DNA from: JAAYZQ01 sp034428935
GTDB lineage: Bacteria; Chloroflexota; Anaerolineae; JAAYZQ01
Length of the DNA stretch: 25,126 nucleotides
Assembly (NCBI GenBank): GCA_034428935.1
Contig: DAOUHB010000001.1
Coordinates: 1-25,126, forward strand
Direction of reading: 5' to 3'
The notes beneath the pieces were generated by a model. It was not told where the DNA came from and ran no database searches. It saw only the letters and a program-made list of their open reading frames with translations. Positions 8,254 to 15,151 of the stretch are shown piece by piece (the first letter of the stretch is position 1; the number at the start of each line of letters is the position of its first letter). The translations under genes were made by a program, and so were the position numbers.

Positions 8254-9932
8254 GCGGCCTCCACGGGCTCTTTGCCCTCGGGATGGCGTTCGGCCCCCGG
8301 TTGGCCGTTGCCACGGGCAGGCGAGGGTTGGGCCTCCGCCTCGCGCCGGGCGGCGATGAGCCGGTTGAGGGCAAACATGTAGGCCTTGGCGGCGGCGACG
8401 ACAATGTCGGTGTCCGACGCGCGCCCGCTGAACACGCGGCGCTCGTAGCCGTTGTCGCGCACCGGATCGCCGGCCTGGATGCGGATGGTGACCCGGCCCA
8501 CGGCGTCGATGCCCTCCGTCACCGCCTGGATGGAGAACTCGATGAGCTCGTTGGGCTCGCCGATGACGCGGTTGATGGCCCGGTAGACGGCGTCCACGGG
8601 CCCGGCGCCGTGGTCGGCGTCGCAGAAGAGCTGGTCCTCGGGCCCGCGGATGCGCACCGTGGCCGTGGGGATGCTCCGGTCGCCGCACGACACCTGCACC
8701 TGCTCCAGGTGAAAGGTCTCGGCGAAAAAGACCTGCACCTCGTCGGCGACGATGGCCTCCAGGTCGCGGGTGTCCACGGTTTTTTTCTTGTCGGCCACGG
8801 CAAGGAAGCGCTCGTACACCTTCTCGAACTGCTCCTCGTCCAGGTCGTAGCCCAGCTCGCCCAGGCGGTGCCGCAGCCCGGCGCGCCCCGAGCGGGCCGA
8901 GAGCACGATCTCGGAGTCGGGCACGCCCACGTCCCGCGGATCGATGATCTCGTAGGTGGCCCGCTCCTTGAGCACGCCATCCTGGTGGATGCCCGACGAG
9001 TGGGCAAAGGCGTTGGCGCCGACGATGGCCTTGTTGGGTTGGACGGGGACGCCGGTCAACTGGCTGACCAGGCGGCTGATGGGATAGATGCGCCGCGGGT
9101 CGATGCCGGTTTGCACCGGGAACGTGTCGCGGCGGGTGGCCAGGGCCATGACCACCTCCTCCAGGCTGCAGTTGCCCGCCCGCTCGCCGATGCCATTGAC
9201 GGTCACCTCCACCTGGCGGGCGCCGGCCCGCACGGCGGCCAGGGTGTTGGCCGTGGCCATGCCCAGGTCGTTGTGGCAGTGCACCGAGATGGTGGCCCCG
9301 CCGGCGTTGGGCACGTTGTCCAGGATGCCGCCGATGAGGGCCCCGAACTCCTCGGGCGTCGCGTAGCCCGTGGTGTCGGGGATGTTGACCACGGTGGCGC
9401 CGGCGTCGATGACCGCCTCCACCACACGGTACAGGTAGGCCGGCTCGGCCCGGCCGGCGTCCTCGGCATAGTACTGCACGTCGCCCACCAGGTTGCGGGC
9501 ATAGCGCACCGCCTCCACGGCCCTGACCAGGGCCTCCTCGCGGGTGGTGCGCAGCTTGTGGCGGATGTGCACGTCGGACACGCCCAGGCCGGTGTGGATG
9601 CGCGGGCGGGCGGCGCCGCGCAGGGCCTCGGCCGCGGCGTCAATGTCCTTGCGGTTGGCGCGCGTCAGCCCGCAGACCGTGCAGTTGCGGATCTCGCGGG
9701 AGATGCGCTGCACGGCCCGAAAGTCGCCCGGCGACGAGATGGGAAAGCCGGCCTCGATGACGTCGACGCCCATATCCTCCAGCGCGTGGGCGATTTCGAC
9801 CTTCTCGTGGACGTTCAGAGCCGCCCCGGGCGATTGCTCGCCATCGCGCAGCGTCGTGTCAAACACCACCACGCGCCCGGCAATGGGCACCGGCGATTCT
9901 CCGCCGGACACGGTGGTTTCAGTTTCTTTCAC
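8250..9932 (-). CDS. leuA: 2-isopropylmalate synthase
   Basis: A 560-residue enzyme joining acetyl-CoA and 2-ketoisovalerate, the committed step of leucine synthesis. The barrel begins VVFDTTLRDGEQSPGAAL and has GFPISSPGDF, HCHNDLGMATANTLAAV, GIGERAGNCSLEEV and NAFAHSSGIHQDG, which discriminate LeuA from CimA. The C-terminal ~130 residues are the leucine-sensing allosteric domain. A hydrophilic Gly/Pro/Glu-rich tail of about 35 residues at the end is longer than usual. Two in-frame GTG codons at 9938 and 9932 can start it; 9932 is preferred because GGAGG lies five bases upstream, whereas it would abut the first GTG. The start lies inside the end of the upstream ABC gene, so the two are probably translationally coupled. 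Confidence 0.94.
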   Translation of the reverse strand: MKETETTVSGGESPVPIAGRVVVFDTTLRDGEQSPGAALNVHEKVEIAHALEDMGVDVIEAGFPISSPGDFRAVQRISREIRNCTVCGLTRANRKDIDAAAEALRGAARPRIHTGLGVSDVHIRHKLRTTREEALVRAVEAVRYARNLVGDVQYYAEDAGRAEPAYLYRVVEAVIDAGATVVNIPDTTGYATPEEFGALIGGILDNVPNAGGATISVHCHNDLGMATANTLAAVRAGARQVEVTVNGIGERAGNCSLEEVVMALATRRDTFPVQTGIDPRRIYPISRLVSQLTGVPVQPNKAIVGANAFAHSSGIHQDGVLKERATYEIIDPRDVGVPDSEIVLSARSGRAGLRHRLGELGYDLDEEQFEKVYERFLAVADKKKTVDTRDLEAIVADEVQVFFAETFHLEQVQVSCGDRSIPTATVRIRGPEDQLFCDADHGAGPVDAVYRAINRVIGEPNELIEFSIQAVTEGIDAVGRVTIRIQAGDPVRDNGYERRVFSGRASDTDIVVAAAKAYMFALNRLIAARREAEAQPSPARGNGQPGAERHPEGKEPVEAA

Positions 9933-11697
9933 GCTCACCTCCAGCCTGGCAAAGGCATTCCCTGGCAGCCACCCGTCCCGCTTCCAGGCGCAGCAGGTGG
10001 GTCATGCGGCGGGGCAGGGCCAGGGGATCGTGGGTAACATAGATGAGGGCCGCCTCGTCGCCCGGCGCCGGCGCGTCGTCCAGGAGGGCCAGGATCCGCT
10101 CCCGGTGAGCGGCGTCCAGCCCCTGGCACGGCTCGTCGAGGACGAGGAGGGCGGGGCCCTTGACCAGGGCCCGGGCCACCAGGACGGCGCGCTTCTGGCC
10201 GCCCGACAGGCTGCCAAAGGGAGCCGCGGCCAGGGGCAGCAGGCCCAGGCGCTCCAGCACGTCGCCGGCGGCCGCCCGCTGCCCGGGCGTCGGGGGTCGG
10301 TGCAGCCCCACCGAGTCGAAAAATCCGGAACAGGCGACGTCCAGGCAGGTCGACCGGGGCGGGACGTAGCTCTCCAGTTCGGGGGCCACCCAGCCGATCC
10401 GCGCCTTGATCTCCCAGATGCTCTCGCCCGTGCCGCGGCGCCGGCCAAAGAGGCTGATGCGGTTGGCATAGGCCTGGGGATTGTCGCCCATGATGAGGCC
10501 CAGGAGCGTCGTCTTGCCCGCGCCGTTGGGCCCCAGGAGCGCCCATCGCTCCCCCGCCCGGACCGTCCAGTCCACGCCGCGCAGCACATCCACCCCGCCA
10601 TAGCGCACCGTGGCGGATTGCACGTGGACCAGGATCTCACCTGACCCCCCGGCCCCCTTCCCGACACGGGAAGGGGGAGTCTGCTCCCCTCCCCTGCAAG
10701 GGGAGGACCCAACGCCTGTGCCCCCTGCACCTCCCGACGCCGGAGCACACCTGCACTGCGCGCACACTTGCCCGGGGCAGCGCCAGGGGGCGCAAGTTTC
10801 GGGACGGCGCGACGCAGGACGGTGTGCGGCCCAAGCGCAGGCGGGCCGGATCGCACCTGTCCCCCTGCACCCGACGCAGGACGGTGTGGCGGACGCACCG
10901 TCCCGATGGTCCGGCGTCGGGAGCGTCAGGAGGTCGGGGGAGAGGTCGAGAACGTGCGTGGTGCCGCCGGGGACATAGTCCCAGCCGGGGGCGGCGATGA
11001 CCAGGCGCAGGCCGTGGCCCGCCAGCCCGGCAATGATCTCGGCCAGGCGCGGGCGAAAGGCGTCGTCCAGGCCGGCAAAGGGATCGTCCAGGAGGAGCAG
11101 GCGGGGCCGGCGCAGGAGGGCGCGGGCCAGGAGCACCTTGCGCCGCTCGCCGCTGGAAAGCTGCACCAGGGTGCGGTCCAGGAGGGGCTCGATGCCCAGG
11201 AGGCGGGCTACCTCCGCCTGCCTGGCCTCCCAGGCGGCGCGGTCGGCGGCGGGACGGCCGTTGCCCGGCAGGCGGAAGGGGTTCAGTCCCAGGGCCGCCT
11301 CGGGCGAAAGGAACTGGGAGACGAGGGGCACCTGCGTGCCGCCCGGGCTGTTCCAGCGCGAGCCATAGTAGGGCTCGTCGAGGCCCATGAGGCGCCGCTC
11401 CAGCCCGAACTCGACCAGGGCCACCTCGCCGGCGCCGCCGCCGTTGGACGCAAAGTGGTAGACGATGCGCCCGCCGGCCAGGGGCCGGCGCCCGGCGATG
11501 GCCCGCAGCAGGGCCGTCTTGCCCGAGCCGTTGGGCCCGACGACGGCCCACTGCTCGTCGTCGCGCATCCGCCAGTCGATGGGGCCGGCGCCCGGCCAGA
11601 GCAGCCCGCCCTCCACCGACAGGAAGGGCTTCGAGGCGCGGCCCGCGTCCGGCTCGGGCGCAACCCGGCGGGCCGCGCAGGCGATCTCGACGCTCAC
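9919..11697 (-). CDS. ModF-like tandem ABC ATPase with a repeat-derived interdomain linker
   Basis: A 592-residue soluble protein with two ABC domains and no membrane segment. Domain 1 has Walker A GPNGSGKT (54-61), signature LSSGE (180-184) and Walker B LLLLDDP (200-206). Domain 2 has Walker A GPNGAGKT (389-396), signature LSGGQ (497-501) and Walker B LLVLDEP (about 515-521). The block after the second Walker A (NRISLFGRRRGTGESIWEIK) is characteristic of E. coli ModF (PhrA), about 490 residues and of unclear function. The extra length here is a low-complexity, nine-cysteine linker at about 265-354, of which 283-333 and 341-352 are encoded by dispersed repeats. The start is taken as GTG at 11697, just after the ilvC stop; its ribosome site is weak. 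The gene sits between ilvC and leuA, where no ATPase is expected. A role in branched-chain amino-acid supply is possible but unproven. Confidence 0.82.
   Translation of the reverse strand: MSVEIACAARRVAPEPDAGRASKPFLSVEGGLLWPGAGPIDWRMRDDEQWAVVGPNGSGKTALLRAIAGRRPLAGGRIVYHFASNGGGAGEVALVEFGLERRLMGLDEPYYGSRWNSPGGTQVPLVSQFLSPEAALGLNPFRLPGNGRPAADRAAWEARQAEVARLLGIEPLLDRTLVQLSSGERRKVLLARALLRRPRLLLLDDPFAGLDDAFRPRLAEIIAGLAGHGLRLVIAAPGWDYVPGGTTHVLDLSPDLLTLPTPDHRDGASATPSCVGCRGTGAIRPACAWAAHRPASRRPETCAPWRCPGQVCAQCRCAPASGGAGGTGVGSSPCRGGEQTPPSRVGKGAGGSGEILVHVQSATVRYGGVDVLRGVDWTVRAGERWALLGPNGAGKTTLLGLIMGDNPQAYANRISLFGRRRGTGESIWEIKARIGWVAPELESYVPPRSTCLDVACSGFFDSVGLHRPPTPGQRAAAGDVLERLGLLPLAAAPFGSLSGGQKRAVLVARALVKGPALLVLDEPCQGLDAAHRERILALLDDAPAPGDEAALIYVTHDPLALPRRMTHLLRLEAGRVAARECLCQAGGERERN
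10643..10677 (+). repeat. Dispersed hairpin repeat (CCCCCGGCCCCCTTCCC type), copy 2, inside the ABC ORF
   Basis: CCCCCTTCCC (10653-10662) pairs with GGGAAGGGGG (10668-10677) around GACAC, preceded by TGACCCCCCGG. The same order recurs at 22066-22126, and in reverse at 395-434. This copy is translated as about residues 341-352 of the ModF-like protein. Confidence 0.65.
10699..10852 (-). repeat. 154-bp dispersed repeat, copy B, inside the ABC ORF
   Basis: This is the reverse complement of 4231-4384 with 153 of 154 positions equal. It lies wholly within the ModF-like gene, in frame and without a stop, and encodes about residues 283-333, including six of the linker cysteines. A further direct echo of part of it (GACGCAGGACGGTGTG) follows at 10872-10888, so the insertion zone is a mosaic of repeat fragments. 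Confidence 0.88.
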
Positions 11698-11699
11698 GG

Positions 11700-12749
11700 T
11701 TACCAGTTCGTCGGCCGCAGCGAGCGGACGGCGGCCCCGGCGCGCCACATCTCCGATTCGCGCATCTCGGTCAGCTCGGCGTCCAGCTTTTCCTTGTAGT
11801 CGGCCGCGCTGTTGGCCTCCAGCACGATGCGCGTCTCCTCGCCCGAGACGACGCTGTCGTAGAGCGCGTCAAAGACGGGCACGACGGCGTCGCGGAAGCG
11901 GCCCCGCCAGTCGAGGGCGCCGCGCCGGGCCGTGGCGCTGCAATTCTCGTACATCCAGTCCATGCCGTTCTGGTCCACCAGGCGGATGAGGCTCTGGGTC
12001 AGCTCCTCGACGGTCTCGTTAAAGGCCTCGCTGGGGCTGTAGCCGTGGCCGCGCAGGGTGTTATACTGGGCCTCCATGATGCCCGCCAGGGCACCCATGA
12101 GCACGCCCCGCTCGCCGGTCAGGTCGCTGTAGACCTCGCGCTGGAAGGTGGTGGGAAACAGATAGCCCGAGCCGATGGCGATGCCCAGGGCCAGGGTCCG
12201 CTCCAGCGCCCGGCCGGTGTGGTCCTGCTGCACGGCAAAGCTGCTGTTGACGCCGCTGCCGGCCAAAAAGTTGGCCCGCACGCTGGCGCCCGATCCCTTG
12301 GGTGCCACCATAATGACGTCCACGTATTCGGGCGGCACGATGCCCGTCTGGTCGTTATAGACCAGGCCAAAGCCGTGGGAGAAAAAGAGGGCGTCGCCCT
12401 CCTTGAGGCAAGGGGCGATGGACGGCCAGAGCAACATCTGCGCCGCGTCCGACACCAGGTACTGGACGATGGTCCCACGCTCCACGGCCTCTTCCCAGGG
12501 CAGGAGCGTCTCGCCGGGCACCCACCCGTCGCTCACGGCCTTGTCCCACGAGCGCTTGCGTTCCGGGTCGCCGCCGACCACGACGCGCACGCCGTTGTCG
12601 CGCATGTTCAGCGCCTGGGCCGGACCCTGGACGCCATAGCCCAGGACGCAAACGACCTCGTCCTTGAGCACCTCGCGGGCCTTTTCCAGGGGGAATTCTT
12701 CCCGCGTCACAACTTCTTCGACGATACCGCCAAAATCAATCTTGGCCAC
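11700..12749 (-). CDS. ilvC: Ketol-acid reductoisomerase, long-loop variant
   Basis: A 349-residue enzyme converting acetolactate and acetohydroxybutyrate to the dihydroxy acids. The Rossmann motif is GYGVQGPAQALNMRDNG (from residue 37) instead of the common GYGSQGHAHALNLRDSG. There is an inserted stretch in the GERKRSW-DKAVSDGW region, followed by VAPKGSG, NSSFAVQQDHTG, SDLTGERGVLMG (metal-ligand Asp and Glu) and GYSPSEAFNETVEELTQ. From memory of the family this pattern and length match the variant typical of Bacteroidota rather than the ~330-residue form of most bacteria. The start at 12749 gives MAKIDFGG, 12 bp after ilvN. It is flanked by ilvN and the ABC ATPase in the same operon. Confidence 0.94.
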   Translation of the reverse strand: MAKIDFGGIVEEVVTREEFPLEKAREVLKDEVVCVLGYGVQGPAQALNMRDNGVRVVVGGDPERKRSWDKAVSDGWVPGETLLPWEEAVERGTIVQYLVSDAAQMLLWPSIAPCLKEGDALFFSHGFGLVYNDQTGIVPPEYVDVIMVAPKGSGASVRANFLAGSGVNSSFAVQQDHTGRALERTLALGIAIGSGYLFPTTFQREVYSDLTGERGVLMGALAGIMEAQYNTLRGHGYSPSEAFNETVEELTQSLIRLVDQNGMDWMYENCSATARRGALDWRGRFRDAVVPVFDALYDSVVSGEETRIVLEANSAADYKEKLDAELTEMRESEMWRAGAAVRSLRPTNW

Positions 12750-12761
12750 AACTGCCTCCTC

Positions 12762-13277
12762 TTAATCCGAATTTGAATGGTTGCTGCCGCTGCCGTTGTC
12801 GTTGCCGCCCCGCACCATGGCCAGGCGGCCGCTGCGGGCCAGCTCTTCGATGCCGTAGGGCCTCAGCAGGCCGATGAGCGAGTTCACCCTGTCCTCGGGG
12901 CCGGTGATCTCGACGGTCAGCGAAGCCGGGCCGACGTCCACCACCCGGGCGCGAAAGACGTTCGTCAGCTCCATGATCTCGGTGCGGGTGCCGGGCGCCG
13001 CCTTGACCTTGATGAGGGCCAGCTCGCGGATGACCGTGGGCTCGTGGCTGACGTTCATCACGGCCGTGACGTTGATGAGCTTCTCCAGTTGCTTGACCAC
13101 CTGGTCGACGACGCGGTCGTCGCCGTGGACGACGATGGTCATGCGCGAGATGCCGGGCGTCTCGCTGTGGCCCACGCTCAGGCTCTCGATGTTATAGTTG
13201 CGTCGCCGAAACAGCCCCGAGACCCGGTTGAGAACGCCGGGCTTGTCTTCCATGAGCGCCACCAACGTTTGTGTCAT
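12762..13277 (-). CDS. ilvN: Acetolactate synthase small (regulatory) subunit
   Basis: A 171-residue subunit with an N-terminal ACT domain (LVALMEDKPGVLNRVSGLFRRRNYNIESLSVG) that binds valine and confers feedback inhibition on the catalytic subunit, followed by the ALS_ss C-terminal domain (about 80-158). A short Gly/Asn/Ser-rich tail (about 157-171) is extra. The start at 13277 follows GGAGGGCGAG and gives the family-typical MTQTLVAL. An alternative ATG at 13307 overlaps the ilvB stop (ATGA) and would add ten residues; the preference is moderate. The gene lies between ilvB and ilvC. Confidence 0.93.
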   Translation of the reverse strand: MTQTLVALMEDKPGVLNRVSGLFRRRNYNIESLSVGHSETPGISRMTIVVHGDDRVVDQVVKQLEKLINVTAVMNVSHEPTVIRELALIKVKAAPGTRTEIMELTNVFRARVVDVGPASLTVEITGPEDRVNSLIGLLRPYGIEELARSGRLAMVRGGNDNGSGSNHSNSD

Positions 13278-13303
13278 CTCGCCCTCCTGCCTCTCTTCGG
13301 GGA

Positions 13304-15022
13304 TCATGCGGGCTGCCTCCCGGCCTTGACCGGCACGACCTCGGGCCGCCGGATCATGTCCACCACGCCGGCGCCGGGCTGGACCATGGGATAGACGTTC
13401 TCTTCCTGGACGATGCGAAAGTCCATGAGCACCGGCCCCTCCATCTGGCTGGCGCGGCGCACGACCTCTTCCACCTCGCCCTTTTCGCGGACGGTGATGC
13501 CCGGGATGCCATAGGCCTCCGCCAGGCGGGCAAAGTCGGGCCCCAGGAGGGGCGTGCCCGAGTAGCGGCCCTCGAAGAACAGCTGCTGCCACTGGCGCAC
13601 CATGCCCAGGTAGCCGTTGTTCAGCACGGCCATCTTCAGGGGGAGCTTTTCCTGGACGACGGTGGCCAGCTCCTGGATGTTCATCTGGAAGCCGCCGTCG
13701 CCGGCGGTGACCCACACCTGCTCGTCGGGCCGGCCCATCTGGGCGCCGATGGCCGCCGGCAAGGCAAAGCCCATGGTCCCCAGCCCTCCCGACGACACCA
13801 GCCCCCGCCGCCGATGGTGCGTAAAGTACTGCGCCTCCCACATTTGGTTCTGGCCCACGTCCGAGACGACGAGCGCCTCGCCCTCGGTGGCCTGCCAGAT
13901 CTGGCGGATGACCCACTGGGGCACCAGGTCGTCTGTCTCCTGGCCCAGGATGTCGCGCCGTAGCGACTCGGCGTACCACTCCTCGATGCGGGCCAGCCAC
14001 ACCTGGCGCTCGGGGGTCGCGCCATTCGCCCGCACCAGGGGGATGAGGGCCGGCAGAACGTCGGCCAGGTCGGCCACCACGGCCAGGTCGACGGCCACGT
14101 TCTTGTCGATCTCGACCGGGTCCAGGTCCACGTGGACGATGCGCGCCTGGCGGCCGAACTTTTCCACCGGGCCGGTGAGGCGGTCGTCGAACCGGCAGCC
14201 CAGGGCGACGATGAGGTCGGCCTCGCCAAGGGCCAGGTTGGCATAGGCCTCGCCGTGCATGCCGGCCATGCCCAGGCACAGGGGATGGGTCTCGGGCAGC
14301 GCGCCAATGCCCAACAGGGTCGTCACAACGGGCACGCCCGCCTCTTCCACCAGGGCCGCCAGCGCCTCCTCGGCGTCGGCCAGGATCACGCCGTGACCGG
14401 CGATGAACAGGGGCTTGCGGGCCTCGTTGAGCATCTCGGCCGCCCGGGCGATGGCCGCCGTCGGGTCCCCGGTGCGCGGGCAGCCGCGCAGGTGCACCTC
14501 GTCGGGGTAGTGGTAGTCCAACTCGGCGGCCTGCACGTCCTTGGCCACGTCGACCAGGACAGGCCCCGGCCGCCCGCTGCGGGCGATGGTAAAGGCCTCC
14601 TTGAGGACCATGGGCAGATCCTCGACGTCGGTGACCAGGTAGTTGTGCTTGGTGATAGGCAGGGTGATGCCTGTTATGTCCACTTCCTGGAAGGCGTCGG
14701 TGCCGATGATGTTCGACGACACCTGGCCGGTGATGGCCACCACCGGCGACGAATCCATGTAGGCCGTGGCCAGGCCGGTGACCAGGTTGGTGGCCCCCGG
14801 GCCCGACGTGGCGATGCACACGCCCACCTTGCCCGTGGCCCGCGCGTAGCCGTCGGCCGCGTGGGCCGCCGCCTGCTCGTGGCGGGTCAAGACGTGGTGG
14901 ATGGGAAAGTCGGGTAGGGCGTGGTACAGATGGATGACCGCCCCACCCGAAATGCCAAATACCGTGTCCACGCCCTCGCGCACGATGCTCTCCCAAACCG
15001 CTGCTGCTCCCGTAAGTCTCAT
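13304..15022 (-). CDS. ilvB: Acetolactate synthase large (catalytic) subunit
   Basis: A 572-residue ThDP- and FAD-dependent enzyme forming acetolactate from two pyruvates, or acetohydroxybutyrate from pyruvate and 2-oxobutyrate. The predicted catalytic Glu is E49 in RHEQAAAHAADGYARATG. GTDAFQEVDITGIT lies in the substrate channel. The ThDP-metal motif GDGGFQMNIQEL begins near residue 440 and ends with NNGYLGMVRQWQ. The start at 15022 (MRLTGAAAVWESIV) follows CGGAGGAGAGG; upstream in-frame codons to 15109 cross a repeat and are rejected. The associated ilvN and ilvD rule out a catabolic AlsS or a glyoxylate carboligase. Confidence 0.95.
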   Translation of the reverse strand: MRLTGAAAVWESIVREGVDTVFGISGGAVIHLYHALPDFPIHHVLTRHEQAAAHAADGYARATGKVGVCIATSGPGATNLVTGLATAYMDSSPVVAITGQVSSNIIGTDAFQEVDITGITLPITKHNYLVTDVEDLPMVLKEAFTIARSGRPGPVLVDVAKDVQAAELDYHYPDEVHLRGCPRTGDPTAAIARAAEMLNEARKPLFIAGHGVILADAEEALAALVEEAGVPVVTTLLGIGALPETHPLCLGMAGMHGEAYANLALGEADLIVALGCRFDDRLTGPVEKFGRQARIVHVDLDPVEIDKNVAVDLAVVADLADVLPALIPLVRANGATPERQVWLARIEEWYAESLRRDILGQETDDLVPQWVIRQIWQATEGEALVVSDVGQNQMWEAQYFTHHRRRGLVSSGGLGTMGFALPAAIGAQMGRPDEQVWVTAGDGGFQMNIQELATVVQEKLPLKMAVLNNGYLGMVRQWQQLFFEGRYSGTPLLGPDFARLAEAYGIPGITVREKGEVEEVVRRASQMEGPVLMDFRIVQEENVYPMVQPGAGVVDMIRRPEVVPVKAGRQPA

Positions 15023-15040
15023 CCTCTCCTCCGTTCCATA

Positions 15041-15135
15041 TCCGGTGCGTTGCACCTGCCGTTGGTGCGATGCACCTGGCTTATCTTCCTCTTGTCCGGT
15101 GGGTTGCACCTGCCGTTGGTGCGACGCACCTGGCT
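15041..15135. repeat. Two direct 41-nt copies of a double GGTGC-GCACC palindrome
   Basis: Positions 15041-15081 and 15095-15135 are 41-nt copies with two differences, 54 bp apart. Each contains two small palindromes of the form GGTGC-3nt-GCACC separated by TGCCGTT; one of them (GGTGCGACGCACC, in the second copy) is perfect. They occupy the ilvD-ilvB gap (15023-15151). They could be REP-like elements or processing hairpins in the mRNA; an operator is also possible but internal to the operon. Confidence 0.75.
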
Positions 15136-15151
15136 GACCATCTTCTCCGAC

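Noticed and set aside
10643..10888. Splitting the ABC ORF into two genes at the repeat
   Set aside because: The frame stays open through the repeats, and no ribosome site with a good start was seen before domain 2. ModF relatives are naturally two-domain proteins.
13277..13307. Longer ilvN start at 13307 with ATGA overlap of ilvB
   Set aside because: Not excluded, but the internal ATG at 13277 has a good ribosome site and gives the family-typical N-terminus.
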